A stretch of 64,000 bases of DNA, from NCBI RefSeq assembly GCF_013364215.1, contig NZ_CP054923.1, forward strand, positions 3,534,001 through 3,598,000, given 5' to 3'. This DNA comes from Verrucosispora sp. NA02020. GTDB taxonomy: Bacteria > Actinomycetota > Actinomycetes > Mycobacteriales > Micromonosporaceae. Made by a program: the position numbers and the translations under genes. How positions within the stretch are numbered: position 1 is the first letter of the stretch; the number at the start of each line of letters is the position of its first letter. The notes under the pieces were generated by a model, which saw only the letters and a program-made list of their open reading frames with translations, was not told the origin of the DNA and ran no database searches. Positions 34,983 to 45,386 of the stretch are shown piece after piece.

Positions 34983-35352
34983 CAGTCCTCCGTTCGCGGT
35001 CGTCCGTACGACGCCGCCGTTGCCCATCATGATGGGTCGAGTCGCGTTCCGGCTCACCGGTGACCGGCCGGGTGTCGGCGAAGCCCCCTGGTGAACCCCT
35101 TGTTTCCGGACCGTTGCCAACTCGTCCTTGACAGGCCGGGGTGCCGCGCGCATGCTCTGCTAAATCAGTTTAGCGACGTTGTTTCGCCACTGCGGGGGCC
35201 GCTGTCACAGCGACCTCCGAGGTCATATCGGATACCGCGAGCCGAGGTCGGGTGCGCGACGCGCAGGCGTGGCGTTCACCGACCGTGGTGGCGAGCGTAC
35301 CCCCGGTCGACGACCGGTGGGGACGTGCGGATGAGTCAAGGGAGCCATTGAC
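34983..35352. other. 370-base divergent promoter region
   Basis: Lies between lacI and the sugar-binding-protein gene. It contains the promoter/operator at 35128-35173. Beyond it is a 180-base leader before the GTG at 35353 with no gene I can support and no riboswitch I recognise. Confidence 0.6.
35128..35173 (+). promoter_or_regulatory. Promoter with LacI-type operator 2, sugar transporter operon
   Basis: TTGACA (35128-35133), 17 bases, CATGCT (35151-35156), then the palindrome CTAAATCAGTTTAG (35160-35173). The operator would cover the transcription start. The same layout and a 24-base identical stretch recur on the other strand at 42071-42116. Confidence 0.8.
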
Positions 35353-36714
35353 GTGCGGGAGTTGTCCACCAGATTCACCCGTCGCCGGCTGGCACTGATG
35401 GTGCCACTACTCGCCGTCGGTCTGACGGCCACCGCCTGTAGCGCACCCGGTTCGGAACAGACCGCGCCGGAGGACTCCGGCGCCCCGGTCAGCACCGAGC
35501 TCGGGACCGACCCGATCACCCTGGAGATGTACGCGGAGACCGGCTTCCCGCTGGCCAAGGCGCTCGCCGACGAGTTCACCAAGCAGCACCCCAACGTCAC
35601 GTTCAACATCCGCGAGGACCAGTTCACGGTCATCGTGGAAAACGCGCCCCGGGTGCTCGCCTCGGACAACGCGCCCGACATCATCCGGCTGCCCACCATG
35701 GTCGACCTGGTGAAGGACGGCCTGCTTAAGAACCTCGACCCGTACTTCGACGCGCACGGCTGGGACAAGTTCCCCGCCTCCCAGCTCGTCCAGCTCCGGC
35801 TCACCGACGGCGGCGCGGAGCGCGGCACCGGCTCGCTGTACGGCATGGGGCTCGGCTACAGCGTGACCGGCGTGTTCTACAACAAGAAGCAGGCCGAGCA
35901 GGTGGGCATGACCCAGCCGCCGGCCACCATCGCCGAGTTCGAGGACCTGTTGGCCAAGGCCAAGTCCGCCGACCTCCAGCCGATCATGCAGTTCAACAAG
36001 AACACCGCCGGCATCAACTTCCCGTACCAGGCGTTGCAGAACCAGTTCGGCGACCCGGCCCCGATCGCGGACTGGATCTTCCAGAAGCCGGGTGCCACCT
36101 TCGACACCCCCGCGTCGCTGAAGGCCGCCCAGACCATCGAGAAGTGGGCCAAGGCCGGCTACTTCCCGAAGGACGCCAACGCCATCGACTACACCGCGAT
36201 GATGGGCGAGTTCCAGAAGGGCAACGGCCTGTTCATGTTCAACGGCGACTGGGAGTCGGCGAACCTGGACAAGAACATGGCCGGCGACGTCGGGTTCTTC
36301 CTCTTCCCCGGTGAGACCGCCGAGGCCAAGAACGTGGCGATGTCCGCGCCGAACACCTTCGGTGTCGGTGCCCGGGCCAAGAACGCCGACGCCGCGGCCT
36401 TCTTCCTCAACTGGGTGCACACCAACGACAAGGCCCGTGAGATCTCGGTCAACGTCGGCGGCTCGCACCCGGGCGGCCCGGCCGACCTGGCGCTGCCGCC
36501 GGTGACCGAGGGCACCGTCCTGGCCGAGACGCTGAAGGCGTCCCAGCAGCTCGGCGCCGACAACGGCGCGGTGGACTTCACCGCCAACGCCACCGGTGGC
36601 ATCTTCGCCGCCGCCATCACCCCGGAGATGCAGAAGCTGATCGCCGGCCAGCAGAACCCGGAGGGCTACGTCAAGGCGGTCCAGGCCGAGTATGAGAAGG
36701 AACTCTCCCGATGA
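35353..36714 (+). CDS. Carbohydrate ABC transporter substrate-binding lipoprotein (CUT1)
   Basis: A 453-residue family 1 extracellular binding protein. The N-terminus (RFTRRRLALMVPLLAVGLTATAC) is a lipoprotein signal with Cys near residue 29. Mature landmarks: LEMYAETGFPLAKALADEFTKQHPNV and GNGLFMFNGDWESANL. GTG 35353 has GGGAG nine bases upstream. First gene of a four-gene operon under a LacI-type operator. An oligosaccharide substrate containing fructose fits the regulon partners, by inference. Confidence 0.9.
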   Translation: MRELSTRFTRRRLALMVPLLAVGLTATACSAPGSEQTAPEDSGAPVSTELGTDPITLEMYAETGFPLAKALADEFTKQHPNVTFNIREDQFTVIVENAPRVLASDNAPDIIRLPTMVDLVKDGLLKNLDPYFDAHGWDKFPASQLVQLRLTDGGAERGTGSLYGMGLGYSVTGVFYNKKQAEQVGMTQPPATIAEFEDLLAKAKSADLQPIMQFNKNTAGINFPYQALQNQFGDPAPIADWIFQKPGATFDTPASLKAAQTIEKWAKAGYFPKDANAIDYTAMMGEFQKGNGLFMFNGDWESANLDKNMAGDVGFFLFPGETAEAKNVAMSAPNTFGVGARAKNADAAAFFLNWVHTNDKAREISVNVGGSHPGGPADLALPPVTEGTVLAETLKASQQLGADNGAVDFTANATGGIFAAAITPEMQKLIAGQQNPEGYVKAVQAEYEKELSR

Positions 36715-37682
36715 CGTCTGCCCTCGGCAGCGTTCCCGCCGGGTCGGGCACCCCTGCCCGACCCGGCGGTGCGGACCCCCGTCCCGCCATGCGGCCCCAC
36801 CGGAAGCGGTGGGGCCGCGTGGTGCGGTGGAGCGGCTGGCTCTGGGTCCTGCCCGCCCTGGCCATGTACGGCTTCTTCGTCCTGCGTCCGCTCGTGATGA
36901 CCGTGCAGTACTCGCTCTACCGCTGGAACGGCATCGGGGCGGCCACCTGGGTCGGCCTGGACAACTACGTCACCGTCTTCACCGACCGCGACCTGCTGAA
37001 GATCATCGGTAACGCCTTCGTCCTGATCATCTTCTTCAGTTTCATCCCGGTCGTCCTCGGCCTGGTGGTGGCCAGCCTGGTCCGGCGCATCACCACCGGC
37101 CCCGGCGGCACGCTGGTCCGGACCGTGCTCTTCCTGCCGCAGGTGATCCCGCTGGTGGCGGCCGGTATCGCGTGGAGTTGGGTGCTGTCCAGCAACGGTC
37201 TGGTCAACCAGGCCCTGCGGGCCGTCGGGCTGGACGGCATCACCCGGGCCTGGCTCGGCGAGTTCAGCACCGCGCTGCCGTCGGTGGGCGTGATCGGCAC
37301 CTGGATCATGCTCGGCCTCTGCACGATCCTGCTGGTCACCGGCATGAGCAAGATCGACCCGTCGCTGTACGAGGCGGCCCGGATGGACGGTGCCGGCCCG
37401 ATCCGTGAGTTCTTCGCGGTGACCCTGCCCAGCCTCCGCCAGGAGATCGGCGTCTGCCTCACCGTGACCATCATCGCGGCCCTGGCCAGCTTCGACATCG
37501 TCTACATCTCGACCAGCGGCGGCCCGGGCATCCAGACCACCGTGCCGGGGCTGGAGATCTACCGGCTGGCCTTCTCCCAGCGCCAGGTCGGGCTCGCCTC
37601 GGCCCTGGGCGTGGTGCTGATGCTGCTGGTGCTGATCTGTGTGCTGCCCATCCAGCGGCTGACCCGGGGGGAGAAGCCATGA
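36711..37682 (+). CDS. Carbohydrate ABC transporter permease (MalF/UgpA-like)
   Basis: A 323-residue permease. A proline/arginine-rich cytoplasmic N-terminus is followed by six membrane spans; the EAA loop reads YEAARMDGAGPIREFFAVTLPSL. ATG 36711 overlaps the binding-protein stop as ATGA. No ATPase is encoded in this operon, as is usual for actinomycete CUT1 systems that share an MsiK-type ATPase encoded elsewhere. Confidence 0.92.
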   Translation: MTSALGSVPAGSGTPARPGGADPRPAMRPHRKRWGRVVRWSGWLWVLPALAMYGFFVLRPLVMTVQYSLYRWNGIGAATWVGLDNYVTVFTDRDLLKIIGNAFVLIIFFSFIPVVLGLVVASLVRRITTGPGGTLVRTVLFLPQVIPLVAAGIAWSWVLSSNGLVNQALRAVGLDGITRAWLGEFSTALPSVGVIGTWIMLGLCTILLVTGMSKIDPSLYEAARMDGAGPIREFFAVTLPSLRQEIGVCLTVTIIAALASFDIVYISTSGGPGIQTTVPGLEIYRLAFSQRQVGLASALGVVLMLLVLICVLPIQRLTRGEKP

Positions 37683-38506
37683 ACATGACCACCCGCAGCG
37701 AGCGGCTGACCGGGCGGATCTTCCTGATCGCCCTGGTCGTCGTCACCCTGCTGCCGTTCCTGAGCATGCTCTCGGCGGCCCTGCAACCACGTGGCACCGT
37801 ACCCACCGGTCTGGCCTGGCCCTCCGATCCACAGTGGGGAAACTTCGCCGACGCCTTCACCGCCGCGAACATGGGCGCCCTGCTGGGGTCCAGCATGCTG
37901 ATCGTGGCCGGGGTGGTGCCGTTCGGCGTGATCATCGCGACCATGGCCGGCTTCGGCCTCGGGCACCTGCGGGTGGCCGGCGGTCACATCGCCTTCGGGT
38001 TGCTGCTGCTCGGTCTCACGCTGCCCTTCGAGGCGGTGGTGACCCCGCTGTACTACCAGATGCGGGACCTCGGTCTGCTGAACACCCGGTGGGCCATAAT
38101 CCTGCCGCTGGTCGGCCTCTACATGCCGTTCGCGGTCTTCTGGATGCGCGCCCACTTCACCAACGTGCCGCGTGAGCTGTCCGAGGCCGCGCGCGTCGAC
38201 GGCAGCAACACCTGGCAGCTGTTCTGGCGGGTGCACGTGCCGCTGGCCCGACCGGCCATCGCCTCGCTGACCATCCTGCTGTTCCTCTGGACCTGGAACC
38301 AGTTCCTGCTCGCCATCGTCATGGTCGACGACGCCACCAAACGGACCATGGCCGGTGCCCTCGGCGCGTTCCAGGGACAGTGGGGAACCGATCTGGTCTT
38401 GCTCTGCGCCGGATCGTTGCTCATCCTCACTCCGACGCTCATCGTGTTCCTGATCTTCCAGCGCCAGTTCATCAAGGCGCTCCTGCAGGGCTCCGTGAAG
38501 GGATGA
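37679..38506 (+). CDS. Carbohydrate ABC transporter permease (MalG/UgpE-like)
   Basis: A 275-residue permease with six spans. PFAVFWMRAHFTNVPRELSEAARVDGSNTWQLFWRVHVPLARPA is the MalG-type EAA region (landmark). ATG 37679 overlaps the preceding stop. Second membrane half of the CUT1 importer; the serine hydrolase gene follows after four bases. Confidence 0.92.
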   Translation: MNMTTRSERLTGRIFLIALVVVTLLPFLSMLSAALQPRGTVPTGLAWPSDPQWGNFADAFTAANMGALLGSSMLIVAGVVPFGVIIATMAGFGLGHLRVAGGHIAFGLLLLGLTLPFEAVVTPLYYQMRDLGLLNTRWAIILPLVGLYMPFAVFWMRAHFTNVPRELSEAARVDGSNTWQLFWRVHVPLARPAIASLTILLFLWTWNQFLLAIVMVDDATKRTMAGALGAFQGQWGTDLVLLCAGSLLILTPTLIVFLIFQRQFIKALLQGSVKG

Positions 38507-38510
38507 CGGG

Positions 38511-39659
38511 TTGAACGACACCCCGATCCACGGCCACGCCGACGAGGGCTTCGGGCCCGTCGCCGACGTGTTCCGGGACAACTTCGTCCACCGTGGGGAG
38601 GTCGGCGCCGCAGTCGCCGTCTACCTGCGGGGCACCAAGGTCGTGGACCTGTACGGAGGGCTGGCCGACCAGCGCTCCGGACGGCCCTGGACCGCCGACA
38701 CCCCGGCCGTCGTCTTCTCGGTGACCAAGGGGATCATGGCGATCTGCGCCTACCTCCTGGTCCAGCAGGGCCGGCTCGACCTCGACGCCCCGGTCATCCG
38801 GTACTGGCCCGAGTTCGGTCGGCACGGCAAGGCCGAGATCCCGGTCCGCTGGCTGCTCACCCACCAGTCCGGACTGCCCACGCTGGACCGCGCCTTCACC
38901 CGGGCGGAGGTGCTCGCCTGGGACCCGGTGATCGAGGCGATCGAGGCACAGACCCCGCTGTGGCAGCCGGGTACGGCCCACAGCTATCACCCGATCACCT
39001 ACGGCTGGCTGATCGGCGAGGTGATCCGCCGGATCACCGGGGAGATGCCCGGCACCTATCTCGCCCGGACCCTCGCCGAGCCGCTCGGTCTGCGTACCTG
39101 GGTCGGCCTGCCGCCCGCCGAGCGCGACGCGGTCGCCTGGATGCTGGCACCGCTCGGCGAGCCCTTCCCGGCCGGCGACCCGGTCGCCGACCGTGGGATC
39201 ACCATGGGCGGCGCGTTCGCCTTCCCCGCCGACGCCGCCGGCCTGGTCAGCTTCAACGACCCGGCGATCCAGGCCGCCCAGATCCCCGGTGCGGGCGGGA
39301 TCAGCACCGCCGAGTCGCTGGCCCGCCTCTACGCCGCCTGCGTCTCCGAGGTCGGCGGCGGACCGCTGCTCACCACCGCGTCCGTCGACGACGCCGTCAC
39401 CGTCCGCGTCGCCGGCCAACAGGTGTACGGACTCCCCGACGTCGGACACCGCTGGGGGACCGGCTTCCTCGTCCACTCGACGCCGCGCCCGATGCTCGGC
39501 GAACGCAGCTTCGGCCACGACGGTGCGGGCGGACACCTCGCCTTCGGCGACGACCAGCACCGGGTCGGTTTCGGCTACGTGGTCAACCAGATGGGCGGCG
39601 TGGTCGACGAGCGGGCCAATCTGCTCGCCGCGGCCCTGCTCTCCTGCCTGAGCAAGTAG
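38511..39659 (+). CDS. Serine hydrolase, beta-lactamase/esterase EstB family
   Basis: A 382-residue class C beta-lactamase-like hydrolase without signal peptide. The SxxK nucleophile motif is SVTK (residues 74-77). The second-motif tyrosine lies in HSYHP, where most relatives have YxN, so the pattern is that of carboxylesterases rather than antibiotic-hydrolysing enzymes. The third motif is probably GHDGAGG near residue 345. The start is TTG 38511, four bases after the permease stop with AAGGG upstream. It shares the sugar transporter operon and may deacylate an imported glycoside; that is inference. Confidence 0.85.
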   Translation: MNDTPIHGHADEGFGPVADVFRDNFVHRGEVGAAVAVYLRGTKVVDLYGGLADQRSGRPWTADTPAVVFSVTKGIMAICAYLLVQQGRLDLDAPVIRYWPEFGRHGKAEIPVRWLLTHQSGLPTLDRAFTRAEVLAWDPVIEAIEAQTPLWQPGTAHSYHPITYGWLIGEVIRRITGEMPGTYLARTLAEPLGLRTWVGLPPAERDAVAWMLAPLGEPFPAGDPVADRGITMGGAFAFPADAAGLVSFNDPAIQAAQIPGAGGISTAESLARLYAACVSEVGGGPLLTTASVDDAVTVRVAGQQVYGLPDVGHRWGTGFLVHSTPRPMLGERSFGHDGAGGHLAFGDDQHRVGFGYVVNQMGGVVDERANLLAAALLSCLSK

Positions 39660-39666
39660 GCGGATC

Positions 39667-39704
39667 GGGTCGACGTCACGGCCGACGAGCCGTGACGTCG
39701 ACCC
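39667..39704. terminator. Bidirectional terminator hairpin
   Basis: Perfect 16-base-pair stem GGGTCGACGTCACGGC with a six-base loop, starting seven bases after the serine hydrolase stop and ending five bases from the stop of the convergent DUF998 gene. It suits both strands. Confidence 0.85.
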
Positions 39705-39709
39705 CGCCG

Positions 39710-40324
39710 TCACCCGTCCGGCGTGGTGCGGCCCGTCCGACCTGACCGGCCCGTGCGGCGCAGGGCGCTGACCACCAGCAGGGGTGCGAACGCCTCCGCG
39801 CCGGCCGCCACCCGCTCGGCCAGACCGACCCGCCCGCCGTCGGCCGCCATCTCGGCAACGAACCAGGCCACGGCCAGCAGCAGCCCGACCGCCAGCGCCA
39901 CCCACGGCGCCCGTTGCCCCGCCGCCCGTTGCCCCGCCGCCCGTGCTGCGGCCGGCCAGAGTGCCAGCGCGCCGAAGGCCACGGCGGCGGCGAGCGTGTG
40001 GGGCACCGACCCGCCACCGTCGGCCGGGAGCGGGAACACCGCCACCGCCAGGGTCGCCACCCCGCCGAGGGCCAGTAGCACCCGCCCGGCGGGTGCGAGG
40101 GGACGCAGCCCGACGGCGGTCACACAGTGGCAGAGCCCGAGACCGGCCAGCGCGACCGTCATGATCCACCGGTCGGTAGCGCCGACGGCGGCGAGTGCGC
40201 TGATCGTCCCGGTGACCTGGTCGAATCCGCCCGGTTGGCGGGCCGCGCCCAGCGTCCACCCACCGATCAGGAGGATCGGTGCCGCCACGGCGGAGACCAG
40301 CGCCCATCCCGGTACGACTCGCAT
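39710..40324 (-). CDS. DUF998 family membrane protein
   Basis: A 204-residue integral membrane protein with about six spans, matching the DUF998 family (RVVPGWALVSAVAAPILLIGGWTLGAARQPGGFDQVTGTISAL as the opening landmark). Function unknown. ATG 40324 is chosen because family homology begins there; an upstream in-frame ATG at 40423 overlaps a hairpin element. Two 15-base tandem repeats near 39910-39945 encode AAGQR twice. Convergent with the sugar operon, no obvious link. Confidence 0.75.
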   Translation of the reverse strand: MRVVPGWALVSAVAAPILLIGGWTLGAARQPGGFDQVTGTISALAAVGATDRWIMTVALAGLGLCHCVTAVGLRPLAPAGRVLLALGGVATLAVAVFPLPADGGGSVPHTLAAAVAFGALALWPAAARAAGQRAAGQRAPWVALAVGLLLAVAWFVAEMAADGGRVGLAERVAAGAEAFAPLLVVSALRRTGRSGRTGRTTPDG

Positions 40325-40414
40325 CCCCGCACCGTACGTGCCGTCCCGCCGCTCCCACGCCACCGGCACGGACCAGGCCGCGCCGTCCGCGCGCCGTTGC
40401 CCGGCGTCAGTCCC

Positions 40415-40488
40415 GTCGATCATGGAGTCGTGGCGTGCAGGAAAGCCATCTACCGGTGCAATTCGGCAGCCACCACTCCATGATCGAC
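40415..40488. repeat. Long inverted-repeat element (TCGATCATGGAGT)
   Basis: Arms GTCGATCATGGAGTCGTGGC (40415-40434) and its near-complement at 40469-40488 match at 19 of 20 positions around a 34-base loop. The AT content is above that of its surroundings. Looks like an interspersed repeat or small mobile remnant. Confidence 0.7.
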
Positions 40489-40601
40489 GAGGCGATGCCG
40501 GGGGAGCGGCGGGGGTGGCGCCCCCTCGGCGGAGGGCGGGAGGGCCGGGAGGGCCGGGGGGAGCTGGGGGGAGTCGTTCGGGTCGCGTGGACCACGAACG
40601 A

Positions 40602-40639
40602 GGCTCGCCGGCCGCGAGATCGATCGCGGCCGGCGAGCC
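40602..40639 (-). terminator. Terminator of secreted hydrolase gene
   Basis: Perfect 16-base-pair stem GGCTCGCCGGCCGCGA with a six-base loop, 25 bases beyond the stop codon at 40665. Confidence 0.85.
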
Positions 40640-40664
40640 CGGACGGTGCCTCTTGAGCGGTGTG

Positions 40665-41978
40665 TCAGCCCTTCCGCTGGGCCAGCAGCCACTGGAGGAT
40701 GTTGCGGTCCTCGTACGTCGGGCCGTAGGCGGCGTGGTAGTCGGGCAGGGAGAACGCGTCGTTGCCGTACTCGGTGTAGTGCAGCAGCTTGGCGATCTGC
40801 GCGGGCGTCTTGCCCTGGGCCTCGTAGGCCGCGCGCAGGGCGGTGTGCGTGTTGCGGGCGAGCGAGATGTTGAGCAGGTGGTCGTTCACCCCGTGGGTGA
40901 TCCAGAGCGGCACCTCGCCGGCGGCGATGGCCTTGGCCTGGTCGGCGCCGACCTGGAAGCCGCCGGTCACCAGACCACCGGCGAACAGGTCGGGACGCTT
41001 CGCGAACGCCTCCCAGAGCAGCCGGGAGCCGTACGACACGGTGGTGGCGTAGACCCGGTCGGTGTCCACCGCGTGGTCCTTGACGAACTGGTCGACCAGC
41101 CGGATCAGCAGGTCGCCCTCGGCGGGCAGGCCGACCCGCTGGTTCTGCGGGGCAAGCACGATGACGTCCTCGCGGCTGCCGGTCCAGCTCGACTGGAGCC
41201 AGGCGGTGGCCGGGATGTCGGCGGCGATCTGGACGCCCAGGTTGTCGCCGTCCCAGCCCATGCCGTGCCCGGGCAGGACGACCATCAGCGGGTACTTCTT
41301 GCCGGGCTGGTAGTTCTTCGGCAGGTGGTAGTGGTACGGCAGCACCATGCCGCTGCTCAGGTACGAGCCGTACTGGAAGTCGTCGACGAGCAGGTTCACC
41401 GGCTCCTCGGTGACCCCACGCGGGGTCTTCGGGGCGGCCTTGGCCTGCACCGGGCCCTTGCCCTTGCCCTTACCGGGCTGGGCGTGCACGTCCTTGCGCT
41501 GGGTCACCCGGGTGGGCAACTCGGTGTTGACCTTCACGCTGCACAGGAAGGTCGGGCACTTGGAGACGATGACGGTCCAGCCGAGGTTCTCGGCGGGGTC
41601 CAGCTCGACGATGACGTACCGACCGTCCACCGAACGACGGTCCGCGCGGGTGGTCGGCGCGCTGTTCGTGTAGGTGTGGGTGACCTTGCGGTCGGCCAGC
41701 TTCGGCAGGTCTTCCATCTGGTTGAAGCGGAAGTTGTAGACGGTGTCGGAGACCGAGAAGGTGGAGTTGTCGAGCTCGCGGGGGTTCACCGTCTGCGGGT
41801 ACTCGACGGCGACGGCGGAGACCTTCTGGCCGTACGTGTAGACGGTGGTGATCGGTGTGACACTGCGGATGCCCCCGGTGTTGCCACCGGGACCCTTCGA
41901 CGCGGCGTACGCGGCCGTGCCGGAGGTGGCGAGAAGTGCCACCGCCGCCACGGCGGTGAGCGTCCTTCGCAGTCTCAT
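40665..41978 (-). CDS. Secreted alpha/beta hydrolase with N-terminal Ig-like domain
   Basis: A 437-residue exported protein. Signal peptide: MRLRRTLTAVAAVALLATSGTAAYA, cleavage after AYA. Residues 35-165 form a beta-rich, Ig-like domain; a Lys/Gly linker (GKGKGKG) follows; residues 190-437 form an alpha/beta hydrolase similar to PHB-depolymerase or prolyl-peptidase-like esterases. The oxyanion region is VVLPGHGMGWDGDN, the likely nucleophile is in TVSYGS, and the acid in THGVNDH; the GxSxG glycine before the serine is not conserved. ATG 41978 follows AAGGAGGACCG. A LacI-type operator and matching promoter lie 92 bases upstream, tying it to the GH32/kinase/CUT1 regulon. Confidence 0.83.
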   Translation of the reverse strand: MRLRRTLTAVAAVALLATSGTAAYAASKGPGGNTGGIRSVTPITTVYTYGQKVSAVAVEYPQTVNPRELDNSTFSVSDTVYNFRFNQMEDLPKLADRKVTHTYTNSAPTTRADRRSVDGRYVIVELDPAENLGWTVIVSKCPTFLCSVKVNTELPTRVTQRKDVHAQPGKGKGKGPVQAKAAPKTPRGVTEEPVNLLVDDFQYGSYLSSGMVLPYHYHLPKNYQPGKKYPLMVVLPGHGMGWDGDNLGVQIAADIPATAWLQSSWTGSREDVIVLAPQNQRVGLPAEGDLLIRLVDQFVKDHAVDTDRVYATTVSYGSRLLWEAFAKRPDLFAGGLVTGGFQVGADQAKAIAAGEVPLWITHGVNDHLLNISLARNTHTALRAAYEAQGKTPAQIAKLLHYTEYGNDAFSLPDYHAAYGPTYEDRNILQWLLAQRKG

Positions 41979-42070
41979 CGGTCCTCCTTGTTGGACGCGT
42001 CCGGCTGCCGCGGGCGGGTCCCGTGGCAGCGCCCCGGACCGGTTGCGGTGGTGTGGGGGAGGACGGGCGC

Positions 42071-42116
42071 TAAACTGATTTAGCAGAGCATCGACGTCCG
42101 GCTGGGCGATGTCAAG
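42071..42116 (-). promoter_or_regulatory. Promoter with LacI-type operator 3, secreted hydrolase gene
   Basis: Minus strand: TTGACA (42116-42111), 17 bases, GATGCT (42093-42088), then the palindrome at 42084-42071. This is the same layout as at 35128-35173, and the operator with ten flanking bases is identical. Confidence 0.8.
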
Positions 42117-42514
42117 ACCGCGCTGGTGACGGCACGGGGACCGACCGTGCGCCCCCTGGCCGCAGACGCGCCTGCGGTGAAGTCCGGACCGGCGTGCCGG
42201 GTGCGACCCCGCCCCTCCGGTCCGTCGTGGAGCGTGAGGCGCGGCCGGTCACACTGTGTGATCGCCGGGTGGGTGTCCGTCGACCGGGTGATCCGTTTTC
42301 CTTTGCGTGTCGACGGATGCGACTGCCGGTGTCCGGACCGTCGCCCCGGGCCACCGGTTGGCGTATTCTCTGCTCTCGATGGATGTTATTCGGGTGGCCG
42401 GTGCGAACGCGCGACTTCCTTCGATGTGCAACGCCTTGAACTGGGGTGATTCGGCCGACCGGTGGAGCCTCGGCTTCGTTACGAGAACGTGACCGGTGGA
42501 TTTCCGGCGAGGTG

Positions 42515-42542
42515 TTGACCCGGGCAATGTGAGCGCTAACAC
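42515..42542 (+). promoter_or_regulatory. Promoter with pentose-type operator, chvE operon
   Basis: TTGACC (42515-42520) and TAACAC (42537-42542) are 16 bases apart. The operator TGTGAGCGCTAACA (42528-42541) fills the spacer and the -10 box. It ends 65 bases before the chvE start. Confidence 0.75.
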
Positions 42543-42606
42543 TTGGGCCCCGAAGTGCGATCCACGCAGCCGGTGCGACGGCGCGAGTTCCAGATTGGGG
42601 AAGCCA

Positions 42607-43743
42607 GTGAGCAGAAGAATTCTGGCCGCTCTCGGTAGCGCCGCCCTGGCGCTGAGTATGGCGGCGTGTAGTGGCGACGGTGCCGGAAGTGGCAACACCA
42701 GCGACGAGAAGCCGTCCGACCTCACCATCGGCGTCTCGATGCCGACCCAGACCTCCGAGCGGTGGATCGCCGACGGCAACTCCGTCAAGGAGAAGCTGGA
42801 GGCCAAGGGCTACAAGGTCGACCTCCAGTACGCCGGTGACGACATCCCGACCCAGTCGCAGCAGGTCGACCAGATGATCACGCGCGGTGCCGACGTGCTG
42901 ATCATCGCCGCGATCGACGGCACCGCCCTGAGCGGACAGCTCCAGGCGGCGGCCGACGCGAAGATCCCGGTCATCTCCTACGACCGGCTCATCCGGGACA
43001 GCCCGAACGTCGACTTCTATGTCAGCTTCGACAACTACAAGGTCGGCGTGGCCCAGGCCAGCGCCCTCCTGGTCGGCCTCGGCCTGCAGACCAAGGACGG
43101 CGGCAAGGGCGAGGCGACCGGGCCGTTCAACATCGAGCTGTTCGCCGGGTCGCTGGACGACAACAACGCCCACTTCTTCTTCGACGGTGCGATGGACACC
43201 CTCAAGCCGTTCCTCGACGCCGGCACGCTCAAGGTGAAGTCCGGGCAGACCAAGATCGAGCAGGTGGCGATCCTGCGGTGGCAGCAGGAGGCCGCGCAGA
43301 AGCGCATGGAGGACCTGCTGACCTCCAGCTACAACGACAACAGCAAGATCGACGGCGTGCTGTCGCCGTACGACGGCATCTCGCGCGGCATCATCACCGC
43401 GCTGCAGAACGCCGGCTACCGGGGTGCCGACGAGATCCCGGTCGTCACCGGGCAGGACGCCGAGATCGCCTCGGTCAAGCTGATCGACGACGGCATCCAG
43501 AGCTCCACCATCTTCAAGGACACCCGCCTGCTGGCCGATCAGGCCGTGGTCGCCGGTGAGGCGTTCCTCCAGGAGAAGACGCCCGAGGCCAACGACAGCG
43601 AGACCTACAACAACGGTGTCAAGGTCGTCCCGTCGTACCTGCTGCCGGTCGAGACCGTCTTCAAGGACGACATCCAGAAGGTGCTGATCGACTCCGGTTA
43701 CTTCACCGCGGAGGAGGTCGCCGCCGGTCAGGCCAAGAGCTGA
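42607..43743 (+). CDS. chvE: Multiple monosaccharide ABC transporter substrate-binding protein ChvE
   Basis: A 378-residue type 1 sugar-binding lipoprotein: [21 protein letters not shown], lipobox Cys at residue 21. Mature landmarks [41 protein letters not shown] and [22 protein letters not shown] mark the ChvE group, which binds several aldoses such as xylose, galactose and arabinose. GTG 42607 follows GGGGAA. A strong hairpin separates it from mmsA. Control by the pentose-type operator upstream is likely. Confidence 0.92.
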   Translation: MSRRILAALGSAALALSMAACSGDGAGSGNTSDEKPSDLTIGVSMPTQTSERWIADGNSVKEKLEAKGYKVDLQYAGDDIPTQSQQVDQMITRGADVLIIAAIDGTALSGQLQAAADAKIPVISYDRLIRDSPNVDFYVSFDNYKVGVAQASALLVGLGLQTKDGGKGEATGPFNIELFAGSLDDNNAHFFFDGAMDTLKPFLDAGTLKVKSGQTKIEQVAILRWQQEAAQKRMEDLLTSSYNDNSKIDGVLSPYDGISRGIITALQNAGYRGADEIPVVTGQDAEIASVKLIDDGIQSSTIFKDTRLLADQAVVAGEAFLQEKTPEANDSETYNNGVKVVPSYLLPVETVFKDDIQKVLIDSGYFTAEEVAAGQAKS

Positions 43744-43758
43744 CGGCGACACCCCCCG

Positions 43759-43791
43759 GGGGCTCGGCGGCGGTGTCCGCCGCCGAGCCCC
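43759..43791 (+). terminator. Stem-loop between chvE and mmsA
   Basis: Perfect 15-base-pair stem GGGGCTCGGCGGCGG with a three-base loop, 15 bases after the chvE stop. Probably a partial terminator or 3' stabiliser that raises binding-protein message above the rest of the operon. Confidence 0.8.
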
Positions 43792-43847
43792 ACCCGCATC
43801 GACCACCCACGACAGACCTCACGACACAGATCGCCAGGACGGTGCAG

Positions 43848-45382
<1,535 letters not shown>

Positions 45383-45386
<4 letters not shown>

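Larger units (their letters stand above)
40325..40664. other. 340-base gap with two hairpins
   Basis: Holds a long inverted-repeat element (40415-40488), a purine-rich GGGAGGGCCGGGAGGGCCGG tract around 40530-40570 and the terminator of the upstream minus-strand gene (40602-40639). Open frames here lack starts with ribosome-binding sites and look like chance frames. Confidence 0.6.
41979..42606. other. 628-base divergent promoter region
   Basis: Contains the LacI-regulated promoter of the secreted hydrolase (42071-42116) and the pentose-type promoter/operator of chvE (42515-42542). The middle (about 42120-42500) shows only chance open frames; I see no gene or RNA there. Confidence 0.6.

Noticed and set aside
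38511..39659. Antibiotic-resistance beta-lactamase
   Set aside because: No signal peptide, altered second motif and location in a sugar operon point to an esterase-like role.
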